From Bacteroidales bacterium (lineage in GTDB: Bacteria > Bacteroidota > Bacteroidia > Bacteroidales > GCA-2748055), in NCBI GenBank assembly GCA_021738565.1, contig JAIPBT010000018.1:1-64000 (forward strand): a DNA stretch of 64,000 bases. Reading direction: 5' to 3'. The notes below the pieces were generated by a model. The model was not told where the DNA came from. It saw nothing but the letters and a program-made list of their open reading frames with translations, and did not search any database. Of the stretch, positions 9,164-18,568 are shown in pieces. Both the position numbers and the translations under genes were made by a program. Positions within the stretch are counted from its first letter, which is position 1; every line of letters starts with the position of its first letter.

Positions 9164-9324
9164 TTAGTGCTTGAAAGAAAACTACGTAATTTAACAAGTG
9201 GCTTGCTAGAAAGCTTCATTTTCAATGCTTGCGAAGTCTGAAAATGAGGAGTTTACTGAGCGTAAATGACGAGTTTTTAGACGAGCATAACGCAAAAAAT
9301 GGAGTTTTCTTGCAGCCACTAATT
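9162..9324. repeat. Palindromic element with inverted ends (type A)
   Basis: The left end AATTAGTGCTTGAAAGAAAACT (9162-9183) and the reverse complement of the right end (9303-9324) agree at 19 of 22 positions. The interior has further self-complementary words, such as CATTTTCA against TGAAAATG. It contains no coding frame and starts at the last bases of the preceding stop codon. This looks like a non-autonomous miniature element or a large bacterial interspersed palindrome. A partial copy lies at 183-226. Confidence 0.65.
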
Positions 9325-9345
9325 AGTGTCTGTCCATAATGTCTG
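9321..9345. repeat. End of a type B palindromic element, joined to type A
   Basis: AATTAGTGTCTGTCCATAATGTC closely matches the right end of the complete type B element at 32217-32370 when that end is read on the minus strand (TTAGTGTCTGTCCATAAAGTC). It shares its TTAG with the right end of the type A element, so the two are fused or nested. Confidence 0.55.
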
Positions 9346-9663
9346 ATACTGCCCCGATGATTTCCTTTGTAATGTCTTTGTACACGTATTCTTCCATCAC
9401 ATTAATAATTTGGATTATCAGCAAAATTCTGCTTTACTGTATTAATATGAAAAGTAAAAATATCGTATGTATTGAAAAATATCTGACGCATCACGGTCCC
9501 ATCTGACGCATCACGGTTCAGACAATATTGCAACAGGAAATTCCAGTTTTAGCTTGGGATTTGGAGGGCAAACAACATGAACCACGGTTTTTTATTTTTC
9601 AATCACCGTGTCCGGTTAAACGGATGGTCGTTCTTCGAAATTTCAGGAAATCGGAATGAAGAA
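9346..9663. other. Spacer with a possible broken small ORF
   Basis: No supported gene is present. A small rightward frame starts at an ATG at 9447 and ends after 19 codons, at a stop inside the second copy of a 17-bp direct repeat (9481-9497 and 9501-9517). If one 20-bp repeat period is removed, the frame reads on for 37 codons to a TGA at 9578-9580. A CACGGT/ACCGTG inverted repeat with a 16-base loop lies near 9593-9620 but has no T-run on either side. Confidence 0.4.
9481..9517. repeat. Direct repeat of 17 bp, period 20
   Basis: ATCTGACGCATCACGGT occurs at 9481-9497 and again at 9501-9517, separated by CCC. It resembles the GCATCACCG minisatellite at 238-325 in its GCATCAC core. Confidence 0.8.
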
Positions 9664-10224
9664 TTACCTCTTTGGATAGATGATCCTGTAATCACACTCT
9701 GCTTTGCCTTTTGATATTGCCCTCAACCTGGGAGCTATAAGTTTTTTACGCAACGGGTTGATCTTATCGGTAAACAGAATGCCTTCAAGGTGATCATATT
9801 CATGTTGAATGATCCTTGCCTTGACACCACCCAGTTCTTCCACCTTAAGATTCCAGTTTTCATCGTAGTATTCAACCTTTATGTTAGAAGGGCGAGGCAC
9901 CTCCTCCCTTATATTCGGGATGCTGAGACATCCTTCTGAGAAACTCCATATGTCACCCCATTCTTCAATAATAACAGGATTGATCAGTGTACGCCTGAAA
10001 TCCTTTAAATCCGGCTCCTCATCAACCTCCATCCTGCTTGCGTTTATTACGATCAAACGTATCGACTGACCGATCTGCGGAGCTGCAAGCCCCACTCCTT
10101 CACTTGCAAACATGGTTTCATACATATTCGCGATCAATTCATCCAGACCTTCATGGTCCCTGTTAATTTCTATTGCCACTTTCCGGAGAACCGACATTCC
10201 ATACACATATACCGGCAAAACCAT
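9664..10224 (-). CDS. def: Peptide deformylase
   Basis: This 186-residue cytoplasmic metalloenzyme removes the formyl group from the initiator methionine of nascent proteins. All three signature motifs are present: GVGLAAPQIG at residues 43-52, EGCLSIP at 97-103 with metal ligand Cys99, and HEYDH at 141-145 with two histidine ligands and the catalytic glutamate. Length is normal. It lies 39 bp downstream of ruvX on the same strand and is probably co-transcribed with it. Confidence 0.95.
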   Translation of the reverse strand: MVLPVYVYGMSVLRKVAIEINRDHEGLDELIANMYETMFASEGVGLAAPQIGQSIRLIVINASRMEVDEEPDLKDFRRTLINPVIIEEWGDIWSFSEGCLSIPNIREEVPRPSNIKVEYYDENWNLKVEELGGVKARIIQHEYDHLEGILFTDKINPLRKKLIAPRLRAISKGKAECDYRIIYPKR

Positions 10225-10263
10225 AATAAAATAATTAAAAACTGAATATATCTCTAACAGATA

Positions 10264-10686
10264 TTACACCTGATTGTTTTCTCTGTCAAGAAACGACTGA
10301 AGAATGATTGCAGCACTGATGCTGTCAATATTTTCTTTTTTTCGTCTTTCTGATCTTTTAACGCCACCTTCCACCATGGCACGCGAAGCCATTTTTGAAG
10401 AATATCGCTCATCCTCCCAGGCAATTCTGATACCTGGAAACCTTTTTTTAAATGCGTTCACAAATCTCTCAACAAGCAGAAAGGAATCACTTGGGGTATT
10501 GTCGTTTTTCAGGGGTTTCCCAAAGACCACGCAGTCAATCTCATCCCTGCTGATACAATCCCCGAGATAGTTCATCAATTCATGCGAAGGAACCGTTTTT
10601 ACAGTTCCTGTAATCATCCTTGTGGGATCACTGATAGCGATCCCGCATCTTTTGCTTCCGTAATCTATTGCAAGGTATCTTCCCAT
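10264..10686 (-). CDS. ruvX: Pre-16S rRNA nuclease / putative Holliday junction resolvase YqgF
   Basis: The 140-residue RNase H-fold protein opens with LAIDYGSKRCGIAISD, which holds the first catalytic aspartate, and has WEDERYSS near residue 90 and an ENIDSISAAIILQ segment near 120-130 with the last acidic residues. YqgF proteins process the 5' end of 16S rRNA and were earlier proposed to resolve Holliday junctions. It is the first gene of a two-gene unit with def. A TATTTTTG box lies 16 nt before the ATG. Confidence 0.92.
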   Translation of the reverse strand: MGRYLAIDYGSKRCGIAISDPTRMITGTVKTVPSHELMNYLGDCISRDEIDCVVFGKPLKNDNTPSDSFLLVERFVNAFKKRFPGIRIAWEDERYSSKMASRAMVEGGVKRSERRKKENIDSISAAIILQSFLDRENNQV

Positions 10687-10702
10687 GAATTTGTTTCGTG
10701 CA

Positions 10703-10710
10703 CAAAAATA
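10703..10710 (-). promoter_or_regulatory. -7 box for ruvX-def
   Basis: On the minus strand this reads TATTTTTG, a full TAnnTTTG match. The 16-nt gap to the ruvX ATG allows a short leader. No clear -33 element was seen. Confidence 0.4.
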
Positions 10711-10822
10711 ATCATTAATCAGGAATATTGACCAGGAATGTCGCAGATCAGGTTAACCGGGGCATCACCGGTCCGTTTCATTATCCACTGTCATAATTCA
10801 ACCATTCGCAGTAAATAAAAAA

Positions 10823-10857
10823 GAGCGGGAAACCCTATATTTTCAGGGTTCCCGCTT
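10823..10857 (-). terminator. Intrinsic terminator of nifJ, probably bidirectional
   Basis: Arms AGCGGGAAACCCT and AGGGTTCCCGCT form a stem of about 12 bp with a one-base imperfection and an 8-10-base AT-rich loop. On the minus strand, which is downstream of nifJ, it is followed by a CTTTTTTATTT run. On the plus strand it is followed by CTCTTTTTTT. It lies about 60 bp beyond the nifJ stop. Confidence 0.85.
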
Positions 10858-10917
10858 CTCTTTTTTTAAGATTTAAAGTTTGCTTTACAAGACAGCTTTC
10901 ATATTGTTAAGAGACAA

Positions 10918-13900
10918 CTATGCCTGTTCACTTTTTGAAAAGTCCATCGCAGCCAACCTGACGTAACTGTCGTATCTCCAATTGGCGTTCTCCTGGGCAG
11001 CCTTGAATAATTTATCTGCCTCTTCAGGGAATGACTTCTGCAATGAACTATAACGGACCTCCGACTTCAGGAAGCTCTGGAACTGGTCCCATTGCGGCTC
11101 TTTTGAATCGAGTACAAAAGGGTTCTTTCCTTCCTTTTCCAATGCAGGATTGTACCGGTAGAGGTGCCAGTAACCAGAAGTTACTGCAAATTTACCCTGG
11201 GCCTGGGTCTGACCCATTCCATTGCGCAATCCATGGTTTATACATGGAGAATAGGCAATGATCAGCGATGGTCCTTTATACGCTTCGGCCTCGCGAATCG
11301 TTTTAAGATACTGAGACTGGGAAGCACCCATGGAGACCTGAGCTACATATACATAACCGTATGACATAGCCATCACTCCCAGATCTTTTTTCCGGATCTT
11401 TTTACCTGAAGCCGCAAATTTGGCTACCGCACCGATTGGTGTTGCCTTCGATGATTGTCCACCGGTATTTGAATACACTTCCGTATCCAGCACCAGCACA
11501 TTCACATCCTCACCAGATGCAAGCACATGGTCGAGTCCTCCATATCCGATATCATATGCCCATCCGTCACCTCCAAAGATCCAAACAGATTTCTTCACGA
11601 GGTACTGCTTCATATCAAGAATCTCTTTTCCAACACCATTCTTTTCTTTCTCCAGGGCTGCAACAACCTGCTTCGAAGCCTCTTTCGAGGTATCCATATC
11701 GTCTGCTGCCATCCAGGCATCAAATGCTTCAGCAGTAGCTTTTGCCACCTTATCTTTACTTGCAGTCATGTGCATTGCAATGCGCTCACGGTTTTTATTG
11801 ATACCAAGAGCCATTCCATACCCGTATTCCGCATTGTCCTCAAACAATGAATTTGCCCACGCGGGACCATGCCCTTCACTATTCATACAATATGGTGTAG
11901 AGGGAGCAGAACCCCCGTAGATGGATGAGCATCCGGTGGCATTCGCAACGATCATCTGGTCACCGTAAAGCTGGGTGATCAGCTTGATGTAAGGAGTCTC
12001 TCCACAGCCGGCACATGCGCCTGAAAATTCAAACAGGGGTTTTGCAAACTGTGAATTTTTAACGGTCTGCTTCTTATCAACCAGCGTCTCCTTGTATGTA
12101 ACATTCTTTGTTATATGATCCCAGTTGTCATTTTCATGCAGTTGAGTCTCCAGCGGCTGCATCACGAGGGCCTTCTCTTTCGACGGACAAACATCCGCGC
12201 AGTTACCGCAACCGGTACAGTCGAGCACCGAAACCTGGATCCTGAATTGGTATCCAGAAACGCCTTTCCCTTTGGAATCAATCGTTTCAACACCCTCAGG
12301 CAAAGCAGCAGTCTCCTTATCATCAAGCAGGAATGGACGGATACATGCATGCGGACATACATATGCACACTGGTTGCACTGAATACAGTTATCGGGAATC
12401 CACCCGGGAACGTCAACTGCAATCCCTCGTTTTTCATATTCGGTGGTCCCGGCAGGGAAGGTTCCGTCCTCGCGGCCCACAAATGCACTTACCGGCAGAT
12501 CATCTCCCATCAGTGAATTTATCGGCTCTACCACATCGGTAATAAATGCAGGCTTGGATGTATCCTTCTTAATATCTTTTACCTCCAGTTTAGCCCATTC
12601 AGACGGAACATCAACTTTAATCACATCACCTCCTTTTTCTACAGCAGCAAAGTTCATTTTCACTACCTCCTCGCCCTTTCTCCCAAAACTCTTTACGATG
12701 AATTTCCTCATCTCTTCAACAGCCTGATCGTATGGAATGATTTTCGCAATCTTGAAGAATGCCGACTGCATGATGGTATTTGTACGGTTTCCGAGCCCGA
12801 TCTCCTGTGCCAGTTTGGTCGCATTGATAATATAAAAATTGATCTTATGGTCTGCCAGGTATTTCTTCATTGAATTGGGCAGGTGCTCCGGGGTCTCCTT
12901 CTCATCCCAGATGGAGTTCAGCAGGAAAGTGCCACCATCTTTCAGCCCTTTTAACATGTCATATTTATTCAGGTATGAAGGAACGTGACAAGCAACAAAA
13001 TCGGGAGTTCCCACGAGATAAGGCGCCTTGATCTTATTGTCTCCAAACCTCAAATGTGATGTGGTAATACCACCCGATTTCTTTGAGTCGTAGGCAAAAT
13101 AAGCCTGACAATATTTATCGGTCGACTCACCTATGATCTTAATTGAGTTTTTATTGGCTCCCACGGTCCCATCTGAACCCAGGCCATAGAATTTGCCTTC
13201 AAACGTACCCTCCTTCACAACAGAAATATCGGGAAGCAAAGGAAGTGAAAGGAATGTCACATCATCAACAATCCCCACGGTAAAGTGGTTTTTCGGTTCT
13301 TTGAGCTTCAGGTTCTCATATACCGATTGAATCATGGCAGGTGTGGTATCCTTTGACGAGAGTCCGTAGCGTCCACCCACTACCAATGGGGCATTCTCCT
13401 TTCCGTAAAAGATATCCTTCACATCGAGGTAGAGCGGTTCTCCATTGGCTCCCGGCTCTTTGGTCCGGTCAAGCACAGCAATGCGCTTCACACTCTTCGG
13501 CAGTACTTTTCTGAAATATTTCTCTGAGAAAGGCCTGTAAAGGTGCACGGTGATGAGCCCCACTTTCTCCCCTTTCGCCACCAGGTAATCGATCACCTCC
13601 TGTATCGTCTCGGTAACGGATCCCATTGCAACAATTATATTCTCAGCATCGGACGCGCCATAATAGGTAAATGGATGGTATTCTCGTCCGGTTTTCCTGG
13701 AAATCTGCTGCATGTATTCCTCAACGATATCAGGAACCACATCATAGAATTTATTAGCTGCTTCCCTCGACTGGAAATAGATGTCGGGATTTTGTGCAGT
13801 ACCGCGTGTCACCGGATTCTCCGGGTTCAGCGCATTATTGCGAAATGCCTGGAGCGCATCCATATCGATCATATCGACAAAGTCTTCATTGGAGGGCGCT

Positions 13901-14457
13901 TCCACTTTTTGTATTTCATGGGAAGTTCTGAATCCATCGAAAAAATGCAGGAAAGGAATCCTTGTTTTAATTGATGCCAGGTGTGCAACAGCAGCAATGT
14001 CCATGATTTCCTGAACACTCCCTGTGGCAATCATTGCAAAGCCCGTATTCCTGGTTGCCATCACGTCGCTGTGATCTCCAAAGATAGAAAGTGCCTGGGC
14101 AGCCAGACTTCTTGCTGACACATGAAATACAGCAGGGAGCAACTCACCGGATATCTTGTACATATTCGGGATCATCAGAAGCAATCCCTGAGAAGCAGTA
14201 AAAGTACTTGTAAGTGCACCAGACTGAAGTGATCCATGCACTGCGCCTGATGCCCCGCCTTCTGATTGCATTTCTGTAACCTGGACAGTTTGTCCAAATA
14301 TGTTTTTTCTTCCGTAGGCTGCCCACTCATCAACATTTTCTGCCATATTGGAAGATGGGGTAATCGGATAGATGGCAGCAACTTCACTGAACATATACGC
14401 AATATGCGAAGCAGCATAATTACCATCACAGGTGATAAAATTCTTTTTCTTATCCAT
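10918..14457 (-). CDS. nifJ: Pyruvate:ferredoxin (flavodoxin) oxidoreductase
   Basis: The 1179-residue single-chain enzyme oxidatively decarboxylates pyruvate to acetyl-CoA and CO2 and passes electrons to ferredoxin. Domains in order are: the N-terminal pyrimidine-binding part with YPITPSSNMAE near residue 35, the transketolase-like and CoA-binding parts, two [4Fe-4S] motifs (CIQCNQCAYVC near 688 and CTGCGNCADVC near 746), CAGCGETPY near 812 for the proximal cluster, and the thiamine diphosphate motif GGDGWAYDIGYGG near 960. Length is typical. It stands alone with its own -7 box and a strong terminator. It would feed reduced ferredoxin to the Rnf complex encoded at 35-40 kb. Confidence 0.96.
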   Translation of the reverse strand: MDKKKNFITCDGNYAASHIAYMFSEVAAIYPITPSSNMAENVDEWAAYGRKNIFGQTVQVTEMQSEGGASGAVHGSLQSGALTSTFTASQGLLLMIPNMYKISGELLPAVFHVSARSLAAQALSIFGDHSDVMATRNTGFAMIATGSVQEIMDIAAVAHLASIKTRIPFLHFFDGFRTSHEIQKVEAPSNEDFVDMIDMDALQAFRNNALNPENPVTRGTAQNPDIYFQSREAANKFYDVVPDIVEEYMQQISRKTGREYHPFTYYGASDAENIIVAMGSVTETIQEVIDYLVAKGEKVGLITVHLYRPFSEKYFRKVLPKSVKRIAVLDRTKEPGANGEPLYLDVKDIFYGKENAPLVVGGRYGLSSKDTTPAMIQSVYENLKLKEPKNHFTVGIVDDVTFLSLPLLPDISVVKEGTFEGKFYGLGSDGTVGANKNSIKIIGESTDKYCQAYFAYDSKKSGGITTSHLRFGDNKIKAPYLVGTPDFVACHVPSYLNKYDMLKGLKDGGTFLLNSIWDEKETPEHLPNSMKKYLADHKINFYIINATKLAQEIGLGNRTNTIMQSAFFKIAKIIPYDQAVEEMRKFIVKSFGRKGEEVVKMNFAAVEKGGDVIKVDVPSEWAKLEVKDIKKDTSKPAFITDVVEPINSLMGDDLPVSAFVGREDGTFPAGTTEYEKRGIAVDVPGWIPDNCIQCNQCAYVCPHACIRPFLLDDKETAALPEGVETIDSKGKGVSGYQFRIQVSVLDCTGCGNCADVCPSKEKALVMQPLETQLHENDNWDHITKNVTYKETLVDKKQTVKNSQFAKPLFEFSGACAGCGETPYIKLITQLYGDQMIVANATGCSSIYGGSAPSTPYCMNSEGHGPAWANSLFEDNAEYGYGMALGINKNRERIAMHMTASKDKVAKATAEAFDAWMAADDMDTSKEASKQVVAALEKEKNGVGKEILDMKQYLVKKSVWIFGGDGWAYDIGYGGLDHVLASGEDVNVLVLDTEVYSNTGGQSSKATPIGAVAKFAASGKKIRKKDLGVMAMSYGYVYVAQVSMGASQSQYLKTIREAEAYKGPSLIIAYSPCINHGLRNGMGQTQAQGKFAVTSGYWHLYRYNPALEKEGKNPFVLDSKEPQWDQFQSFLKSEVRYSSLQKSFPEEADKLFKAAQENANWRYDSYVRLAAMDFSKSEQA

Positions 14458-14514
14458 ATTGTAAATCTTAAGTATTTAAAAAACAACTATTTATGCGAAG
14501 TAATCAGGGACTAA

Positions 14515-14522
14515 CAAAATTA
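14515..14522 (-). promoter_or_regulatory. -7 box for nifJ
   Basis: On the minus strand this reads TAATTTTG, a full TAnnTTTG match, about 57 nt before the nifJ ATG. No TTTG was found at the -33 position. Confidence 0.45.
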
Positions 14523-14714
14523 TAATTTTTGCTTGGATTTGCAGGTGGATTTTGCTAATATAAAATGATTACAAATAGCAACAATTCCCAGTACTTCAAC
14601 CGGCACAGAATAAGCATTCCAAGCTGTTATTAGAACAGATGTAACTGAAGTCCCGGCTGGAAGAAAAAATTCCCGGATCAGAAGAAAAAATATGTTTTCG
14701 TAAGCAGACTGCCG

Positions 14715-16532
14715 CTACTGGCTGTTCATTGAAATAAGGAATTCCTCGTTACTTGCTGTCTTGTTCATGTGGTCCCTCAGGAATTCCATTGCCTCTACCG
14801 GGTTCATATCGGCCAGGTAGTTCCTGAGTATCCATATCTTATTCATCATGGGCTTATCAAGAAGAAGGTCCTCGCGGCGGGTACTGGACATATTCGGATC
14901 AACAGCGGGCCATACACGCTTGTTGGCAAGCTTGCGGTCAAGTTGCAATTCCATGTTACCGGTTCCCTTAAACTCTTCAAATATAACTTCATCCATTTTT
15001 GAACCTGTTTCAGTAAGGGCCGTTGCAAGGATGGTAAGTGAGCCTCCTCCTTCTATGTTTCTTGCGGCGCCGAAAAACCTCTTGGGCTTGTGCAGGGCAT
15101 TTGCATCCACTCCTCCGGAAAGCACTTTTCCGGATGCTGGAGATACTGTGTTGTATGCCCTTGCAAGTCGTGTAATGGAATCCAGCAGGATCATAACATC
15201 GTGTCCGCATTCAACCAGTCTTTTGGCTTTTTCAAGTACGATACTTGCCACCCTGACATGTCTTTCCGCGGGCTCGTCAAATGTTGATGAAATAACTTCT
15301 GCATCCACATTCCTGGCCATGTCCGTAACTTCCTCCGGCCTTTCATCCACCAGAAGAACCATCATATATACCTCCGGATGATTTGTAGCAATTGCATTGG
15401 CAATGCTTTTCAGCAGAACTGTTTTTCCTGTTTTGGGCTGTGCCACGATCAGACCGCGCTGACCTTTTCCTATTGGCGCAAACATGTCCACTACACGGGC
15501 AGAGAGATCACTGTAACCCTTTCCCACCAGTGTAAATTTTTCATCCGGGAACAACGGTGTAAGGTAATCGAATGGTACCCTGTCGCGAATATAATCAGGG
15601 CTTCTGCCATTGATCTCCTCTACCTTGATCAGTGGAAAATATTTTTCACCTTCCTTAGGGGGGCGGATCGATCCCATTACAGTGTCACCGGTTTTAAGTC
15701 CGAAAAGCTTTATCTGGCTTTGGGATACATATATATCATCGGGAGAATTCAGGTAATTGTAGTCAGCTGATCTAAGGAATCCATAGCCATCCGGCATAAT
15801 TTCCAATACGCCTGAATTTACAATGAGTCCTTCAAAATCATATTTATCTACAGCCCGTCTTTCCTGCTTGTGGTCATAATTTCTGTCCTGCCTTTCGCTA
15901 TGCCTGTCATTGCGTTCCACCTTGCTGTAGGGCTGCTTTCTCTGGTTGTCCCGATCATGGGGTTGGTTCTTCCTGGCCTCATGGTCATTCCTTGGCCTGT
16001 CATCCCTTCTTTCAGACCGTGTATCTTTTTGCTGCTGTTTATTGGCATCCGATTGCTGTTGCTTTTGCTTTTGCGGTTGCGGTTGCGGTTGCGGTTGTTG
16101 TTGCTGTTGCGGTTGCTTTTTTATTTCCTTATGCTGAGCTTTTGGAGTTGATTGCTTTGGTTCCATGCTTTTTGGTTGTACATCAGGCTTTTCCACTGAA
16201 TCGGGATTTACCTGAGTGGAAGTTGCTGAAACATCCACCTTTTCGGCCCTTTTTCCTTCCCGTTTTGAAGTCCTGGCCCTTTTTCCCGATTTGTCATAAG
16301 ATTTGCCGGAAGTTGCATTCCCGGCTGCTTCTGCCTGAGATGCCTTTCCCTTTGATGAAACTTCATTTTTCCTTGTTGATTTTGATTCTGATGCAACTAT
16401 TGCCTGGGTATCAAGAATTTTATAGACCAAATCCTGCTTGCGATAGGATTCAACCCTCTTGATTTTCAATTCCTTAGCAATTTCCCGCAATTCAGCAAGA
16501 AGCTTTTTGTTTAATTCAAGAATATCGTACAT
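14715..16532 (-). CDS. rho: Transcription termination factor Rho with long low-complexity insert
   Basis: This 605-residue hexameric RNA helicase terminates transcription. The Rho N-terminal helical domain (residues 5-45) is followed by about 185 residues of charged, Gln/Pro-rich low complexity (45-230), then the RNA-binding cold-shock-like domain (232-300) and the ATPase core. The core has Walker A AQPKTGKT at 364-371, [10 protein letters not shown] at 393-402 and [14 protein letters not shown] at 447-460. Escherichia coli Rho has about 419 residues, so the insert explains the extra length; similar inserts occur in Bacteroidota Rho. Part of it is a [13 protein letters not shown] tract at 142-154, encoded by a hexanucleotide repeat. 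Confidence 0.95.
   Translation of the reverse strand: MYDILELNKKLLAELREIAKELKIKRVESYRKQDLVYKILDTQAIVASESKSTRKNEVSSKGKASQAEAAGNATSGKSYDKSGKRARTSKREGKRAEKVDVSATSTQVNPDSVEKPDVQPKSMEPKQSTPKAQHKEIKKQPQQQQQPQPQPQPQKQKQQQSDANKQQQKDTRSERRDDRPRNDHEARKNQPHDRDNQRKQPYSKVERNDRHSERQDRNYDHKQERRAVDKYDFEGLIVNSGVLEIMPDGYGFLRSADYNYLNSPDDIYVSQSQIKLFGLKTGDTVMGSIRPPKEGEKYFPLIKVEEINGRSPDYIRDRVPFDYLTPLFPDEKFTLVGKGYSDLSARVVDMFAPIGKGQRGLIVAQPKTGKTVLLKSIANAIATNHPEVYMMVLLVDERPEEVTDMARNVDAEVISSTFDEPAERHVRVASIVLEKAKRLVECGHDVMILLDSITRLARAYNTVSPASGKVLSGGVDANALHKPKRFFGAARNIEGGGSLTILATALTETGSKMDEVIFEEFKGTGNMELQLDRKLANKRVWPAVDPNMSSTRREDLLLDKPMMNKIWILRNYLADMNPVEAMEFLRDHMNKTASNEEFLISMNSQ
16071..16112. repeat. TTGCGG hexanucleotide microsatellite inside rho
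   Basis: Four perfect copies of TTGCGG (16071-16094) run into related TTG/CTG triplets. They encode the Gln-Pro tract of the Rho insert on the opposite strand. The unit is a multiple of three, so copy-number change would alter length without breaking the frame. Confidence 0.85.
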
Positions 16533-16918
16533 ATAGAGTAATTAAAATAAAATTGGATGTTGTTTCGAAAAAGGAAATTCTTTTGAAAAGTTTCAGAAAT
16601 ATTTACTTCTGGAAATTCATTGCAATATTACTGAAATAAATAATACTACCAAAATGATTACATGATTCTTTTTAATGAATTTTATGCCTAACCTCTTCAT
16701 TCTGAGTTAATCACAAGAAGTAATTTTGTATATAATTGATGTAATAACCTGATTTTTAATGTCATATAATAAAGAAGGCTGTTACACATCAATTTGACTA
16801 ATTATCGATAAAGATTGTTCCAGTGGTATTTTAAAATAGTGAATTTAATGTACTTTTTTACAATCTTACCAATATTTTAAGTATAATTGGGATGCTTAAT
16901 CCTAATCATTCCTGACAA
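16533..16918. other. AT-rich divergent control region between rho and rpoD
   Basis: No gene is visible in these 386 bases. The stretch is very AT-rich and must hold the divergent promoters of rho and rpoD. A full TAnnTTTG match, TAATTTTG, lies on the plus strand at 16731-16738. A one-mismatch match (TATAATTG, near 16882) lies closer to the rpoD start. No tRNA-like or strong hairpin structure was recognised. Confidence 0.5.
16731..16738 (+). promoter_or_regulatory. Possible -7 box upstream of rpoD
   Basis: TAATTTTG is a full consensus match but lies 180 nt before the rpoD ATG and has no clear -33 TTTG, so it is only a candidate for a distal rpoD promoter. Confidence 0.3.
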
Positions 16919-17782
16919 ATGAGACAGCTCAAGATCATCAAGCAGGTTACCAACAGGGAGACTCCCTCTCTTGATAAGTATTTGCATGAGATCGGTAAGG
17001 TGGATCTCATCACTGCTGAGGAAGAAGTGGAACTGGCGCGCAGGATCAAGAAGGGAGATACACAGGCAATGGAAAAACTGATAAAGGCAAATCTCCGCTT
17101 TGTTGTTTCAGTATCCAAACAATATCAAAATCAAGGACTTAGTCTTCCTGACCTGATCAATGAGGGGAATCTTGGGCTGATCAAGGCAGCGCAGCGCTTT
17201 GATGAAACCAGGGGATTCAAATTCATTTCCTATGCTGTCTGGTGGATCAGGCAATCAATATTGCAGGCACTGGCAGAGCAAGCCAGGATCGTAAGACTTC
17301 CGCTCAATAAGATAGGATCAATAAATAAGATCAATAAGACGTTTGCAGAACTGGAACAGAAATTTGAAAGGGAGCCAACCATCCTTGAGATCGCCAAAGT
17401 GCTTGAAATAGCGCCGGAAGATGTAAAGGAGGCCATTCGCAGCTCCGGAAGGCATGTGTCAATGGATGCACCATTGCTGGAAGGCGAAGATGGCAACATG
17501 TATGATGTGCTTCTGAATGGAGATACCCCCAGTCCTGACAAAGGGCTGTTAAATGATTCCCTCAGGAAAGAAATAGAAAGGGCACTTTCCACATTAACTT
17601 ACCGGGAAGCGAGTATCATCAGGTTGTACTTCGGTTTGAACGGAAAACACCAGCATACGCTTGAAGAAATTGGCGAAGAATTCAACCTGACAAGGGAAAG
17701 GGTCAGGCAGATCAAGGAAAAAGCCATCAAACGGTTAAAACACACCAGCAGAAGTAAGATCCTTAAAAGTTACCTCGGGTGA
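16919..17782 (+). CDS. rpoD: Primary sigma-70 factor of RNA polymerase (Bacteroidota type)
   Basis: The 287-residue protein is the short form of the housekeeping sigma factor found across Bacteroidota, without the large region 1.1 and non-conserved insert of Proteobacterial RpoD. Visible parts are region 1.2 ([14 protein letters not shown], about 16-29), region 2 with [21 protein letters not shown] and [15 protein letters not shown] (about 77-120), region 3, and region 4.2 with [24 protein letters not shown] near 245-270. This sigma recognises TAnnTTTG -7 boxes with a TTTG at -33. It is convergent with the DUF2807 gene, the two stop codons abutting. Confidence 0.95.
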   Translation: MRQLKIIKQVTNRETPSLDKYLHEIGKVDLITAEEEVELARRIKKGDTQAMEKLIKANLRFVVSVSKQYQNQGLSLPDLINEGNLGLIKAAQRFDETRGFKFISYAVWWIRQSILQALAEQARIVRLPLNKIGSINKINKTFAELEQKFEREPTILEIAKVLEIAPEDVKEAIRSSGRHVSMDAPLLEGEDGNMYDVLLNGDTPSPDKGLLNDSLRKEIERALSTLTYREASIIRLYFGLNGKHQHTLEEIGEEFNLTRERVRQIKEKAIKRLKHTSRSKILKSYLG

Positions 17783-18499
17783 TCATTTTTTAATGATGCT
17801 GCCCGCACTGCTCGTATGGCTCTTTCTTACAACCCCGTCCCCCTTGTAATAGATGTTGCCGGCACTGGAGGCTGTCATTTCAATCTCTTTTTCAGATGTG
17901 ACCCTTGCATCCCCTGCGCTTGAAACTTTCACGTAAACGTAATCGGCCAACAGGTCAAAAGCATTCAGATCTCCGGCGCTTGAAAGGCGTGCATCAAGCA
18001 CTCCGGTAATGCCCCAAATGTCACAATCACCACTTGAACTGATGGAGATTGTGATCTCATCTGCTTCCACTCCAAGTTTCAGGTCTCCTGCACTGCTGAT
18101 CTCAATGTCAAGATCATCACACTGAAATTCATTCTCTGCACGGATATCACCTGCACTGCTTATGCGGATCTGTTTTAATTCCGGCAGACTCACATTGACG
18201 ACTTTCGAATCGGCCCTGTAAATGCTTCTCTCAGATCCGATCTTCAGATTGTTCCCATCTCTTTCCACCGTGATAAATTCATGCAGATTTTCATCGGCCA
18301 CTACTTCAACATGATAATCGCCCTGAGAAATATTCACATCAATTCCAGAACTTGCATGAACCCCGGTAAACCCTGTAACATCGACGGTCTGTGTAACAAC
18401 ATTTCCATTTCCGGAAACACCATTATCCCAGTCTCCGTATATGCATGACTGCATCAGTGCAATCGGGACAAGGATCAAATAAACCAATGTTCTTTTCAT
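17783..18499 (-). CDS. DUF2807 (GIN domain) lipoprotein
   Basis: The 238-residue protein begins with a lipoprotein signal peptide ending in a Cys lipobox (ALMQSC), so it is probably anchored in a cell-envelope membrane. The rest is a repetitive beta-helix-like DUF2807 domain: phrases of the type ISSAGDL recur about every 20-30 residues (IRISSAGDI, IEISSAGDL, ARLSSAGDL, VKVSSAGDA, TASSAGN). The domain is widespread in Bacteroidota and has no known reaction. The start at 18499 is chosen because an upstream ATG at 18508 lies inside the -7 box. Shares no operon with rpoD, which it faces tail to tail. Confidence 0.85.
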   Translation of the reverse strand: MKRTLVYLILVPIALMQSCIYGDWDNGVSGNGNVVTQTVDVTGFTGVHASSGIDVNISQGDYHVEVVADENLHEFITVERDGNNLKIGSERSIYRADSKVVNVSLPELKQIRISSAGDIRAENEFQCDDLDIEISSAGDLKLGVEADEITISISSSGDCDIWGITGVLDARLSSAGDLNAFDLLADYVYVKVSSAGDARVTSEKEIEMTASSAGNIYYKGDGVVRKSHTSSAGSIIKK

Positions 18500-18505
18500 A
18501 ATATA

Positions 18506-18513
18506 CAAATTTA
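18506..18513 (-). promoter_or_regulatory. -7 box for the DUF2807 gene
   Basis: On the minus strand this reads TAAATTTG, a full TAnnTTTG match, 6 nt before the ATG at 18499. Its position argues for that start codon over the upstream one at 18508. Confidence 0.45.
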
Positions 18514-18568
18514 GATATCTATTTTATAAAGGACGATTGATCTGAACAAATGTTACAACATCTTCTCA

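Noticed and set aside
9593-9620. Hairpin CACGGT/ACCGTG as a terminator of def
   Set aside because: The stem is short, the loop is long and no T-run follows on either strand.
11420-11920. 166-residue open frame on the plus strand
   Set aside because: It is antisense to the thiamine-diphosphate part of nifJ and has no recognisable domain.
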